64,000 nt of DNA from Thiorhodovibrio litoralis (lineage in GTDB: Bacteria; Pseudomonadota; Gammaproteobacteria; Chromatiales; Chromatiaceae): contig NZ_CP121473.1 in NCBI RefSeq assembly GCF_033954455.1, forward strand, positions 620,001 through 684,000, written 5' to 3'. The notes under the pieces were generated by a model that saw only the letters and a list, made by a program, of their open reading frames with translations, did no database searches and was not told where the DNA came from. The translations under genes and the position numbers were made by a program. Positions 1-9,113 of the stretch are shown piece after piece; position 1 is the first letter of the stretch; every line of letters begins with the position of its first letter.

Positions 1-2
1 AA

Positions 3-935
3 GAAACAAGAAATATTGTTCTCGAAAATATTTCTTTAACATGGATGTCTAATGAAGATGGTAATGTTCTGGCAATAGCGGGATCCGACATTACTGTAAG
101 AAACAACAAACTATCATTTGATCAAAATTCGTTGGCGACTAAGTATGATGGAATTAAAATACTTGCAACTGCGAAGAACATTTTAATTCAAAGTAATGAG
201 ATATCAAAAGCGCCACAGCAATGCATTGATGCGGTCGGCGGTATAGGCATTGTCGTCAGAGGTAACAAATTGCAAAATTGCGATTCTGGCATCGTGTTGA
301 AAGGAGGGACTTCTGGTAACTTAATCGAATTCAATTTTATTCGAAATATGACGCACAGCGGCATCGGTCTCGGTGGGACAACGCTGCCAGAATATAGTCA
401 AGCCGAATATGAGATTTCTTCAACAACCGCGAGGGAAAATATCATTACTTATGATGATCCAAACAATATCGGCGGCGGTATTTTTTTAAGGGGGGCTGAG
501 AATTGTACTGTAGAAAACAATTCTATTTATGGTCCTGGTATTTACATTCAGGCCGGTGGAGATCCAGCCAAGTTAAACTATAAAAGCGCCAATAATGTTA
601 TTAAATCCAATATTGTTTGGAGGACGGGGAACGACGGTATTTTAGTCGTCGACGCGGGAAATGATTTGGGTTTGACATTAGAAAGCAATTGTTACTGGAA
701 AACCACTGGTTCTGGGGAGTTTAAGATTAACGGCACATGGCTATCTTATGCATCCTATCTCTCTGATATAAAGTTTGATTCGGAATCGGTATTTGAAGAC
801 CCAGCGTTTTTAAATCCCCAGGATGGTGACTTTATAGTGCCTCCGACAAGTCCATGCTTCACAAAAGGTGCAGACCAAAGCAAGTTTACTAAATTAGATG
901 CCGCGATACCTGCACCGACCCTCAGAATTGAATGA
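3..935 (+). CDS. Right-handed beta-helix repeat protein (5' end outside window)
   Basis: The reading frame is open to the left edge with no stop before the first internal ATG at 45, and residues before that ATG continue the same repeat pattern, so the true start lies outside the window. The visible part has spaced repeats of the type N-x-I/V-x-x-N (for example ILIQSNEIS, IVVRGNKL, CTVENNSIYG) typical of right-handed parallel beta-helix proteins of the pectate-lyase/NosD/mannuronan-epimerase fold. Such proteins bind or cut polysaccharides, often outside the cytoplasm. No catalytic residues can be assigned from this fragment. Its place beside exopolysaccharide genes suggests a lyase or epimerase acting on the polymer, but this is inference. 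Base use is AT-rich like the glycosyltransferase block downstream. Confidence 0.75.
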   Translation, partial: ETRNIVLENISLTWMSNEDGNVLAIAGSDITVRNNKLSFDQNSLATKYDGIKILATAKNILIQSNEISKAPQQCIDAVGGIGIVVRGNKLQNCDSGIVLKGGTSGNLIEFNFIRNMTHSGIGLGGTTLPEYSQAEYEISSTTARENIITYDDPNNIGGGIFLRGAENCTVENNSIYGPGIYIQAGGDPAKLNYKSANNVIKSNIVWRTGNDGILVVDAGNDLGLTLESNCYWKTTGSGEFKINGTWLSYASYLSDIKFDSESVFEDPAFLNPQDGDFIVPPTSPCFTKGADQSKFTKLDAAIPAPTLRIE

Positions 936-1068
936 CAAAAAAGAGTTGCGATCAATTCTTGCGAGATAATGGGTCGCTCTTTGCCTAGACGAAACATCAT
1001 CGTGGCCCCTCCCGGCCGGTTGCCAGAAACGGAAGTTCTGCCTCCGCAGTTTTCGCTAAAACCGCCAT

Positions 1069-1505
1069 TTGGCCGAGGGGATGTTAGAGCCGCATTGTGT
1101 CTATGATCCCGTGCGCAATCTCGCCTTCATGACGCTCGGGACCTCGCGCGAGACCATTGTCTTTGTCTATGACGCCATCGCGCGGGCTTGGCTCGCGCTG
1201 TTTAAGGCCCTCTATCCCCGCGCTACGGAGATCTTGCTGCAGTTCGATTGCGGTGGCGCTAACGCCGTGCGCTCCCTGCGCTTCAAAGAAGACCTGATCG
1301 CTTTGTCCGCGCAGCAAGGCCGGCGCTTGCGCATTGCCCACTATCCGCCCTACACCTTCAAGTGGAATCCTATCGTGCACCGCCTGTTCAGGCAGATCGA
1401 ACGACGCTGGCGCGGCGTAATCCTTGATACCCCGCAGAAGGGGCTCTTGACTGTTGAGCAGACCCGGACAAACACCGGTCTGCAAGCAGGGCAATCGCAT
1501 CAAGG
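1069..1505 (+). pseudogene. ISAzo13-family transposase remnant (3' part)
   Basis: The translated frame resembles the C-terminal half of ISAzo13/Rhodopirellula-type transposases: PHCVYDPVRNLAFMTLGTS, then FDCGGANAVRSLRFKEDL (the DGGG region with FDCGG instead), then IAHYPPYTFKWNPIVHRLF, close to the family's HYPPGTSKWNPIEHRLF. A stop codon at 1057-1059 lies directly upstream in the same frame and the N-terminal half is missing. Homology runs out near 1500, where a divergent ISAs1 element begins. The altered catalytic motif (CGG instead of GGG, IV for IE before HRLF) also argues for a dead copy. It is recorded as the older of two nested insertions. Confidence 0.75.
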
Positions 1506-2690
1506 TCCACTAATATTCGAGTCGCCTGACATCGTCTTCCGCCGTGGCGGATCGGGCGGCTCAAAAAGCAGTTTTCCCAGGTATTTCTCATTCCACCCAG
1601 CCGTCAATCGCTTGTTGTGAATCCCCAGTTTATGCGTGGAGTCCTTTTTCAGCCGAGTCAGGGCAAGATGTCTCAAGACCGCGAAGTTCTCCCGTGCAAT
1701 CGGCTCGCGCAGGCGCGACTCATCTTCGCGAAAGCCGATATCCAGACACCAGTGAACCGCGTTTTCGATCCCCCAATGGCCGCGCGCGGCTGTAGCAAAG
1801 GTGTCGGCGTTGATGCCACAGCTCCCGATGTAGTAGCGTGTCTCTTGCGTGATTTTGCCGTTGCAGGTGCGCTCACTCTGCACCATGCCGATCATGTTCA
1901 TCCCCTTCCAGCCTTCGCTGTGTGGCACCGCGCTGAGGTCTTCAAGCGTGCGGTAGCGACGGGTTTCGACGCGGCCATGTCCGCTGTCGCGCGTTTCAAC
2001 GCCCTCAGAGACCAGTCCGGCATAGCCGCGCGCATCGGCTTCAATGAACGCTTCATTGACCTCTTCGACCAGGTGACCTTGGTTGCCTTTGAGGGCCAGC
2101 AAGTAGTCGCCGCCTTGGTCGATAATTTGCGCGGCAATGGCTTTCTGGCAGCCCATGGCATCGATCGTGACGATGCATCCGCGCAGGCAGAGCAGTTCCA
2201 GCAACTTCGGAATCGCGGTGATCTCGTTGGACTTCGCTTCGGTGGCAACCTGTCCCAGCACCATCCGGTTCGCCGTGGCCCATGCGCTGACCATATGCAA
2301 TGCCCCCAGTCCGCGTGCCCGATCAAAGGAGTGACGCAGGGTCTTGCCATCAATGGCCACCACCTCCGCCGGGATCAGTTCGCGAATCGATTCGGCCCAC
2401 GAGCGGAAGCAGGCTTGAAAGGCCGCCGGCTCGATCAGCGAAAACACCCGCCCGAAGGTATCGTGGGACGGAATCCCATTGGGCAAGTCCAGAAACTGCC
2501 GCAGCCATGCCTCCTTGCTGCGCCCAAACTGTGCGATCGCCGCGAAGCCCTCGGCCCCGCCAAGAATAGCGGCGATGGCGATCACGATCATCTCCAGAAG
2601 AATGTGCCGCCGCTGCGTGGGGTTGCGCGGATCGACAAGTGGGGCAAAGTGCCGCGTGAGTGCGTGATCAAGGGCAGTAGCAGATGGCAT
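1500..2690 (-). CDS. ISAs1-family transposase
   Basis: This 396-residue protein has the ISAs1 layout: an N-terminal DDE-associated region (DPRNPTQRRHILLEMIVIAI, AIAQFGRSKEAWL, LPNGIPSHDTFGRVFS), then the DDE core with VAIDGKTLRHSF, CIVTIDAMGCQKAIA and DYLLALKGNQ, and the C-terminal HWGIENAVHWCLDIGFREDESR block carrying the catalytic Glu. The usual family ending is an AGW-x-E-x-YL-x-KLL motif, seen here about 25 residues before the stop. The remaining tail reads through a motif (GCCTGAC at about 1526-1532) repeated in inverted form near 2715-2721, so the tail may lie in the terminal repeat and its stop may come from flanking DNA. The exact element ends are not settled. The gene looks intact and lies inside the ISAzo13 remnant. 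Confidence 0.9.
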   Translation of the reverse strand: MPSATALDHALTRHFAPLVDPRNPTQRRHILLEMIVIAIAAILGGAEGFAAIAQFGRSKEAWLRQFLDLPNGIPSHDTFGRVFSLIEPAAFQACFRSWAESIRELIPAEVVAIDGKTLRHSFDRARGLGALHMVSAWATANRMVLGQVATEAKSNEITAIPKLLELLCLRGCIVTIDAMGCQKAIAAQIIDQGGDYLLALKGNQGHLVEEVNEAFIEADARGYAGLVSEGVETRDSGHGRVETRRYRTLEDLSAVPHSEGWKGMNMIGMVQSERTCNGKITQETRYYIGSCGINADTFATAARGHWGIENAVHWCLDIGFREDESRLREPIARENFAVLRHLALTRLKKDSTHKLGIHNKRLTAGWNEKYLGKLLFEPPDPPRRKTMSGDSNISGP

Positions 2691-3001
2691 GGCAGGTCTC
2701 CGAGTCAGGCAAGTATTTTCAGCTGATTATCTTGGAAACCTCTACCTGTGTCTAAAAGTATATTATTAAGCGTTGATGCGATAGCCCTGGGTCTGCAAGT
2801 GGTCGGTCAAATCCTTGATCGCTGCTATGAGATCGGACGAACCTTTTCGATACGTTCCGCAGCACCAAAGATCAATTCATTCGCCCTGATCAGAATCTGA
2901 GCGGATGGAATTACGTTGTAGATGCCAATTAATTTCATGCATAAGTTGTATGACTCATGATTGAATCGTTATTTAATAATTGAAAATAATATATCATCAA
3001 T
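2691..3001. other. Spacer with a decayed minus-strand coding remnant
   Basis: This 310-bp stretch lies between the ISAs1 transposase start and the O-antigen ligase gene. On the minus strand, about 2939-2771, short open stretches can be read: a 38-codon frame starting MKLIGIYNVIPSAQ that stops at TAG, and an overlapping frame ending in SSDLIAAIKDLTDHLQTQ shortly before a TAA. The two look like pieces of one protein end separated by a frameshift. I cannot name the family. The last 60 bases before 3002 are AT-rich and probably hold the promoter of the downstream gene. Confidence 0.35.
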
Positions 3002-4309
3002 ATGTTACTTGAGTCAACAATTGAACTTATTGGCGTCGCATTGACTCCTGTACTTGTTGTCGGCATTTTTCTGCGTCCCCAAATTCTTTTATGGTACTTG
3101 GTGCTTGATTCATGGGTTGTTATTAGAATTAGCCAAATATCGATATTTATTCCCGCACTTACATTCAATCGGATCATGGTTTTCGTTGGAATTATCGTAT
3201 TAGTTATGCAAAAAGTCGGGGCTCGAAAAAAAGCGCCACCATCACTTTTTACATTACCATCCTTAATCATGTTTTTTTTCATCTTTTACTGCCTCTTTTC
3301 TTATTATAGTTATGCGCACTCTATCAACACACTCTTACTTAACAATCTTATTTTTTTTGTTCTTTGCCTATTTTTAATAGAAAGTAAAAAAAACAACGAG
3401 GTACTTGCTACCGTGAGCATAATTGCGACTATTGTTGCGTTTCTGTTAGGAGGATCGACACTAGCTAATATTTTAATAAATATGGATCTCGCTCAGCGTA
3501 GTATCGCCGGAAACCGTAATCAGACAGGAGTCTATTTGATCCTTTGCCTAAGCTTTTTGATTCCATACCGAATGTCGCTTGGGCGCTCTCAATTGTTGGC
3601 TCGCCTCACAGTTTCCCTGGCAATTGTCGTTGCTTCCATTTCTGTTATCCTCGGCTTAGGAAGAATGACGACTTTTGCATTTATAGTCATCATGTCCTAT
3701 TTTATTTTTCGCGGATATATTTCCAAGACAACGATAGTTGTCTCACTCTTTATAATTCTTTTGGTGGGATTATTGCACGGCGATTTTCTGGTAAGCTTTT
3801 CCGAAAAGCTATTGCGTCTTCCGAGCGCAAGTATTGAAAAGCTAGACGACCAACAACTCGGGGCCTTGACGTCTGGTCGGAACGTATTGTATGAGCAAGC
3901 GTGGAAATTATATCAAGGCAATACGTTGTTTGGCGCGGGTTTCGACAAATGGGTATATGTTCAGGAGGCCAGGTTTGGCAGAAGTACCTCCCTGCATTCT
4001 CGCTGGCTACAAATACTTATTGAAACGGGTGTGCTAGGAATTGCGCTCTACGGTTCGCTATACTTCTTTAGCTTTGGGTCATTAGGCAAACGCTCTGGCT
4101 CCAGACTGCTACGAGACGCGCTAGGGGCAGGTTTATTTGTTTTTTTTGTTGCTGGCATCACCGATAACCACGGATTCAATGATCGTATCTTTTATTTTAT
4201 CGTCGCCTTGATCGCTGATTTCAGTACGAAGCGCAAGATACCTAACATTAGGGTATCGACTCAGCACCTCTTGAAAGGGGCATACATGGATAATCCAAGG
4301 CCCCGATAA
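3002..4309 (+). CDS. O-antigen ligase / Wzy-like polysaccharide polymerase
   Basis: A 435-residue integral membrane protein with about ten hydrophobic segments. The Wzy_C/O-antigen ligase signature is visible in the large periplasmic loop and after it: LTSGRNVLYEQAWKLY, then LFGAGFDKW, then SLHSRWLQILIETGVLGIALY. Family members join or polymerise lipid-linked sugar units at the periplasmic face. Ligases (WaaL) and polymerases (Wzy) cannot be told apart by sequence alone; the setting among glycosyltransferases and an exosortase favours a role in exopolysaccharide assembly. The ATG at 3002 follows a very AT-rich leader without a strong ribosome binding site. Codon use is AT-rich compared with the core genes beyond 19 kb, suggesting transfer. 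It is the first gene of a same-strand run to 9054. Confidence 0.8.
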   Translation: MLLESTIELIGVALTPVLVVGIFLRPQILLWYLVLDSWVVIRISQISIFIPALTFNRIMVFVGIIVLVMQKVGARKKAPPSLFTLPSLIMFFFIFYCLFSYYSYAHSINTLLLNNLIFFVLCLFLIESKKNNEVLATVSIIATIVAFLLGGSTLANILINMDLAQRSIAGNRNQTGVYLILCLSFLIPYRMSLGRSQLLARLTVSLAIVVASISVILGLGRMTTFAFIVIMSYFIFRGYISKTTIVVSLFIILLVGLLHGDFLVSFSEKLLRLPSASIEKLDDQQLGALTSGRNVLYEQAWKLYQGNTLFGAGFDKWVYVQEARFGRSTSLHSRWLQILIETGVLGIALYGSLYFFSFGSLGKRSGSRLLRDALGAGLFVFFVAGITDNHGFNDRIFYFIVALIADFSTKRKIPNIRVSTQHLLKGAYMDNPRPR

Positions 4310-4333
4310 CAATCTTTGAGGGAAGACAATATA

Positions 4334-5434
4334 ATGCTAAATCCAAAACTGAAAAGAGTTTGCTTTATTATCAATAATCTGCAAATCGGAGGAGCCGAGC
4401 GTTTATTAATAGAAACAATACTGAAGTGGCAACAACGACCTCACTGGGAGTTACATTTAGTCCTTGGAGACGACCGGATCGACTTCGATTCCATATCTTC
4501 ATGTCGACTGGCGTCTTTGCATATCCTGCCAATGGCGTCTACCTTTCGCCGTATTCTTACGTTGCGTCAGTATTTTATCAATCACAATATCGATGTGTGC
4601 GTTTCCCACCTTGAGCGCTCAAACAAGACTGCGGCGATTGCGGCAATGCTTGCTCGGATCCCTTGTGTTGCGGTAGTTCACAACATCAATATTTATCCAC
4701 CAAGAGCGCCATCGGGGGTTGTCGCGGCGGCGATTTATAATCTGCTATGCTGGCGAGTAGTAGCGGTTTCTGATGCAGTTGCTGAGTATTTGAATAGAAT
4801 AGGCATTTTATCAACAAAAATCAAAATCATCAATAACGGAGTCGATACCGAGGCATTTTACCATTCGTATGCCTATTCGTTTTCCTTGAATCCTGTTACC
4901 TTTCTTTTCATTGGGCGTCTCGTTCCCGCCAAAAATCTATCCTTATTACTTGCGGCTCTCGGGCAATTCGATAGGAAATGCAATCGCTGGAAATTGATTG
5001 TAATAGGTAATGGAGTCGAGCGTCATAGCCTGGAACGGCAAGCAAGGGATCTCCATATTGTTGATAAAGTGTCGTTTATTGACGCGATACCAAATCCATG
5101 GGTGTTGTTAGGGGACTCTTCTGTTTTAGTGTTCACCTCTGTTAGAGAAGGAATGCCGATGGTGTTATTAGAAGGCATGAGTATTGGCTTACCCATTATT
5201 TGTTCGAATGTAGGGCAATTTCCCATTGTTGTGACATCTGAAAATGGTATCGTTTTTGAGTCAGGCAATCTTCATGCTTTGGTTGATGCTATGTGCGCTT
5301 TTTCCAAATTATCTATTGAAGAAATTCGCAGTATGTCAATCGCTTCGCGCCGTCTAGCTGCCGCTTATGACATTAATGTCTGCGTTGATAAGTATTGTTC
5401 TTTAGCCATGAACGCACTGGAAAACAGTCGATAA
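4334..5434 (+). CDS. Glycosyltransferase family 4 (GT-B fold)
   Basis: The N-terminal domain begins with VCFIINNLQIGGAERLL, the glycine-rich start of GT4 enzymes, and the C-terminal domain has FLFIGRLVPAKNLSLLLAAL (nucleotide-sugar side) and the E-x7-E motif in SVREGMPMVLLEGMS. Such enzymes add a sugar from a nucleotide donor to a lipid-linked acceptor at the cytoplasmic face. The start chosen is the ATG at 4334, because GAGGGA lies about 10 bases upstream; a TTG at 4316 in the same frame is less likely. About 366 residues, a normal length. The gap from the polymerase gene is only 24 bases, so the two are probably cotranscribed. Donor and linkage cannot be predicted. Confidence 0.85.
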   Translation: MLNPKLKRVCFIINNLQIGGAERLLIETILKWQQRPHWELHLVLGDDRIDFDSISSCRLASLHILPMASTFRRILTLRQYFINHNIDVCVSHLERSNKTAAIAAMLARIPCVAVVHNINIYPPRAPSGVVAAAIYNLLCWRVVAVSDAVAEYLNRIGILSTKIKIINNGVDTEAFYHSYAYSFSLNPVTFLFIGRLVPAKNLSLLLAALGQFDRKCNRWKLIVIGNGVERHSLERQARDLHIVDKVSFIDAIPNPWVLLGDSSVLVFTSVREGMPMVLLEGMSIGLPIICSNVGQFPIVVTSENGIVFESGNLHALVDAMCAFSKLSIEEIRSMSIASRRLAAAYDINVCVDKYCSLAMNALENSR

Positions 5435-5495
5435 CCCTTGTGAAAGCATTAGGGATGAGGTGGCTTGGAAGTTATTAATTCAGCCGGAGCATTCA

Positions 5496-6641
5496 ATGAA
5501 CCTAAGTGTTATTTTTCATAGTTGGCTGTTTAAAGATGGTTCCGGGTATTGGTGCAAGGATGTTTATGGGATTTACTTTGAAAAATTAGCCGAGAGATTC
5601 GATTTGAATCTTGTGGCTACCGTTAAGGAGGATGCTCAAACTTTTAGCACTCGAAAATTTTCCAGTGATCATCGAATAGTCATCACGCACTTGCCAAACA
5701 ATCCACTGAGTAAGATGGCGGCTTTGTGGAATGGAATTCGGAATGCGGAATTTGTGCTGATTTTTATGCCGACCTATTCTGGCGCATTTGCGGGAGTCGT
5801 TGCCCGAATCTCAGGAATTCCTTACGCCGTTTACCATGGGATCGACTGGGTTCAAAATACCACTTGGGCTCGCCGAGTTGATTCATCCCGGCTGGGATGG
5901 TTGATAGAGCGCTTCGAGCCTTTTTGGATACGCTGGTGGGATATGCAGCTTATACGGGGGAGCCGTTTCGTACTCACGGCGGGTGGGCAGCTTCAAGAAA
6001 AATATCAATCTCTTGGCCTCCGAGTCATTCCGACTGTCCCTATTATTCAATTCGCACGCCGTGACTTATGCGTACCTAAGAAATCTTTGCATTCTCCGAT
6101 ACGTTTACTTTATGTAGGCGGCCTGATGGTACGCAAAGGCGTGCAGGATTTACTAAGTGCATTGACCAAACTGCGTGGACGCCTCGATTTTACACTGACG
6201 CTCGTCGGGGACGGCCCAGATAGGAGGTTAATTGAGAAGAAAGTAAAGGCCTTAGGTTTGGATCAGCAGGTTCATTTAGCGGGTTTTGTCGCTGCTAGCG
6301 ACGAGTTAAAGAATATCTATCGCACTCATGATATTTTTGTTTTACCGAGCTATGCCGAAGGATTTCCACGGGTACTCTATGAAGCGGCGCTGTTTGGGCT
6401 GCCGATATTAACGACGGATGTAAACGGTATCCCTTATCTTCTGCAGGATGAACACAGCGCGCTCTTTCTTCGAGTAGGCGGCATTGAAGATATCGCTAAC
6501 AAGGTTGGACGAATTTGTGAAGATACGGATCTTCGTTGCCGGATTGCAAAAGAGGCTAACCAAATTGTGACTGATATTCTTGATTGTCCAGCTTGGCAAC
6601 AACATGGCGATCTTATACTTTCTGAAATGACGAATAATTAA
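5496..6641 (+). CDS. Glycosyltransferase family 4
   Basis: A GT-B glycosyltransferase of about 381 residues. The C-terminal Rossmann domain shows LLYVGGLMVRKGVQDLLSAL, TLVGDGPDRRLIEK, VHLAGFV and the E-x7-E motif SYAEGFPRVLYEAALFGLP, all hallmarks of GT4. The ATG at 5496 is preferred because GGAG is placed 6 bases upstream; an in-frame GTG at 5460 lacks a comparable site. It follows the previous glycosyltransferase by about 60 bases in the same direction. The N-terminal acceptor domain (FHSWLFKDGSGYWCKDVYG) is unlike its neighbours, so it probably adds a different sugar of the repeat unit. AT-rich codon use matches the island. Confidence 0.85.
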   Translation: MNLSVIFHSWLFKDGSGYWCKDVYGIYFEKLAERFDLNLVATVKEDAQTFSTRKFSSDHRIVITHLPNNPLSKMAALWNGIRNAEFVLIFMPTYSGAFAGVVARISGIPYAVYHGIDWVQNTTWARRVDSSRLGWLIERFEPFWIRWWDMQLIRGSRFVLTAGGQLQEKYQSLGLRVIPTVPIIQFARRDLCVPKKSLHSPIRLLYVGGLMVRKGVQDLLSALTKLRGRLDFTLTLVGDGPDRRLIEKKVKALGLDQQVHLAGFVAASDELKNIYRTHDIFVLPSYAEGFPRVLYEAALFGLPILTTDVNGIPYLLQDEHSALFLRVGGIEDIANKVGRICEDTDLRCRIAKEANQIVTDILDCPAWQQHGDLILSEMTNN

Positions 6642-6670
6642 GTGTAAGTCATTGGTATGGGAGTATTCTT

Positions 6671-7780
6671 GTGAAAAAAAAAATATTGTTCGTATCAAAT
6701 TATCCAGTAAATTATCGGGTCGATTTTTATAACGAGCTTTTTCGTCTTTTTGGCCACGATTGCATCCGGTTTGCATTTGTAGAATCTGGCGAGCGTCATG
6801 TGCGAGCGATAAGTGTTTATGAGGGAGAACCCTTTCACGCATGCAGTCAGGTTATTGATGACGTCTCTATGCCCAAAGTACTCTTTAAAATTGCGCGACT
6901 GCTATTGCAGTTTCGGCCGGATGTTGTTGTCATCACGGGGTTTCCCTACTATTTATTAGGTATGGCGGTCTATCGGATACTTACGTCCTGTAGATTCGTG
7001 ATCTGGTGGGCCGGTACGGCTCACTCGGAGTGTGATCGCTCTTTACTGCGTATGATCTACCGGCGTTTTTTTTCTCGCCTTTATTCTGATGGAATTTTTT
7101 ATTCGCGTCTCTCGTTGGATTATTATCAAAAAATCTCAGTGAATTTGCAGCGTACCTACATACTTGGTAACAACACCAGGGATTCGCACAAGATCTACCG
7201 TGCATACAAGAGTGACAAAACAACACTCCGGCCGCAGAGACAGCAATGCGCATTGTCTTTTATTACGGTTGGCTTTCAAAACCCGAGTAAAAACACTATG
7301 TATCTGCTGGAAGCGGCGAGGCTTGTTAAGGATAGCGCTTTAGTTTTTGAACTTGTCGTCATCGGTGACGGTGAGGAGTTACCGCGTCTTCGAGCATATG
7401 CGTCTCAACATGATTTACCAGTCGTTTTCCATGGGGCAAAAAGTCCGCATGAAACATTGCAACTTATGTCGCAAGCCGATGTAATGATACATCCTAGCCT
7501 TAAAGATCGCTCGCCCCAAACCTATACCGAAGCAATCTGTCTGGGGCTTCCGGTATTAATCTCGAAATCATCTGGGGTTGATGACGCTTATGTTTCCCGT
7601 TTTGCGGATGAGGTTGTATTTGATCCTTGTGATATTTCCGATATTGCCCAGAAGATGCGATTATTGATAGAATCTCCCGCTCTGGTTTCGCGACTGGGAG
7701 ACGCGGCCCTGGAAACCGCATTTCAACATGATGGCTTAACTGGCGCCAAAGACGTATATGATTTTCTTAGCGGACCCTGA
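6671..7780 (+). CDS. Glycosyltransferase family 4-like
   Basis: A 369-residue GT-B protein. It starts with KKKILFVSNYPVNYRVDFYNEL, typical of the N-terminal domain of GT4-like enzymes, and has SFITVGFQNPSKNTMYLLEA, LVVIGDGEELPRL and HPSLKDRSPQTYTEAICLGLPV in the C-terminal domain. The first Glu of the usual E-x7-E pair is replaced (KDRSPQTYTE), which is a departure from the canonical motif although the second Glu is kept. Start is GTG at 6671 with GGGAG about 8 bases upstream. It lies 29 bases after the preceding glycosyltransferase and is likely in the same transcript. Function beyond sugar transfer in polymer synthesis cannot be stated. Confidence 0.8.
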   Translation: MKKKILFVSNYPVNYRVDFYNELFRLFGHDCIRFAFVESGERHVRAISVYEGEPFHACSQVIDDVSMPKVLFKIARLLLQFRPDVVVITGFPYYLLGMAVYRILTSCRFVIWWAGTAHSECDRSLLRMIYRRFFSRLYSDGIFYSRLSLDYYQKISVNLQRTYILGNNTRDSHKIYRAYKSDKTTLRPQRQQCALSFITVGFQNPSKNTMYLLEAARLVKDSALVFELVVIGDGEELPRLRAYASQHDLPVVFHGAKSPHETLQLMSQADVMIHPSLKDRSPQTYTEAICLGLPVLISKSSGVDDAYVSRFADEVVFDPCDISDIAQKMRLLIESPALVSRLGDAALETAFQHDGLTGAKDVYDFLSGP

Positions 7781-7839
7781 TTTTAGCATTCGGCGCAGCA
7801 AAAGCCGGACGTTTAAAGTTAGAGTCATTGTCAGAATGC

Positions 7840-9054
7840 ATGAAAATATTATTAGTCCACAATTGTTATGGATCAGCCTCCCCTTCCGGAGAAAATCGAG
7901 TATTCGAGGCAGAAGGTTCGATGTTGCGGAAGTATGGCCATGACGTTAAGTTGTTTGTTCGGCAGAGCGATTCTATTCGATCAAAAGGCAAACGTGGGGA
8001 ACTCATTGGAGGAGTAGTCACGCCGTGGAATTTTCAGATGACCCGCGCTATCAAGCGCGCAGTGCGATGCTTTTGCCCTGATGTCGTGCATGTCCACAAT
8101 ACTTTTCCTCTTATTTCTCCAGGTATTTTTCACGCTATCGGGAGCAATTTTCCGCGGGTCGTGACATTACATAACTATCGGTTATTTTGCCCGGCTGGCA
8201 TCCCAATGCGGGATGGAAAGATTTGCATTGATTGTCTCAGGAAGCGGAACCCATTGCCGGCGTTGTACTATGGTTGCTATCGCGACTCTCATATCGCGAC
8301 AGTACCACTTGCTCTTTCGGTTGTGCTGCACCGAGCGATAGGGACGTGGACACGGCAGGTCGAAGCGTTTATCGCGCTTTCAGACTTTCAGCGGGGTCTG
8401 ATGAGTTCCGCCGGTCTGCCGTTAGCAAAGGTGCATGTGAAGCCAAATTTCTTCCCCGAAATCCCGGAGGTGATAACTTGGAAGGCGAGACACGGCTACG
8501 TTGTGTTTGTTGGACGTTTATCGCAGGAAAAAGGGTTGGTCTGTTTATTGCAAGCATGGGCTGGATGGGGGCCATCGGCCCCCGAATTACGCATTGTTGG
8601 CGAAGGAAATTTGCGTCCCACGCTTGAAAAAATGGCGTCAGGATTGCCAGTGCGCGTTCTCGGACAAATGCCTGGGACCGCCACACAAGCTCAAATCGCG
8701 GGGGCGAATTTGCTCGTATTACCGTCGGAATGCTTCGAAGGTTTTCCAATGGTGGTGCCAGAGGCGTTCGCATTTGGAACTCCCGTGGCTGTTTCGAACC
8801 TTGGGCCGTTGCCAAGCATTGTCTCCTCAGGGGAGAACGGCCTGGTCTTCGAGCCTTCAACGCCGAACTCTTTACTAGAGGTTGTGCGATCCGCTTGGCA
8901 GACACCCGGATTGCTCGAACGCCTCGGACAGCATGCGCGTGCTGAGTTTAAGAAGAAATATACAGAGGATGTCAACTATTCGAGACTCATCAAGATTTAT
9001 GAAAGCGCAATTGGTGGTACTGGAGGAAATGGCTCATCTTTTTCCTTGTCATAA
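7840..9054 (+). CDS. Glycosyltransferase family 4
   Basis: About 404 residues. The N-terminal domain begins KILLVHNCYGSASPSGENRVF and contains FCPDVVHVHNTFPLISP, and a cysteine-containing loop (NYRLFCPAGIPMRDGKICIDCL) that is common in a GT4 subgroup of capsule and exopolysaccharide loci. The C-terminal domain has YVVFVGRLSQEKGLVCLLQAW, LRIVGEGNLRPTL, VRVLGQMP and E-x7-E in SECFEGFPMVVPEAFAFGTPV. The ATG at 7840 is preferred over a TTG at 7828, although neither has a strong ribosome binding site. GC content starts to rise here compared with the four genes before. It is the last plus-strand gene of the glycosyltransferase run and faces wecG-like gene convergently. Confidence 0.85.
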   Translation: MKILLVHNCYGSASPSGENRVFEAEGSMLRKYGHDVKLFVRQSDSIRSKGKRGELIGGVVTPWNFQMTRAIKRAVRCFCPDVVHVHNTFPLISPGIFHAIGSNFPRVVTLHNYRLFCPAGIPMRDGKICIDCLRKRNPLPALYYGCYRDSHIATVPLALSVVLHRAIGTWTRQVEAFIALSDFQRGLMSSAGLPLAKVHVKPNFFPEIPEVITWKARHGYVVFVGRLSQEKGLVCLLQAWAGWGPSAPELRIVGEGNLRPTLEKMASGLPVRVLGQMPGTATQAQIAGANLLVLPSECFEGFPMVVPEAFAFGTPVAVSNLGPLPSIVSSGENGLVFEPSTPNSLLEVVRSAWQTPGLLERLGQHARAEFKKKYTEDVNYSRLIKIYESAIGGTGGNGSSFSLS

Positions 9055-9113
9055 GTCTGTAATATAATGCAAATTATCGTGTTTTTATCGTACGGATTCG
9101 TGCAGAAAGATTT

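Noticed and set aside
1617-2726. Long plus-strand frame of 369 codons opposite the ISAs1 transposase
   Set aside because: It is the antisense shadow of a well-supported transposase and has no recognisable domain.
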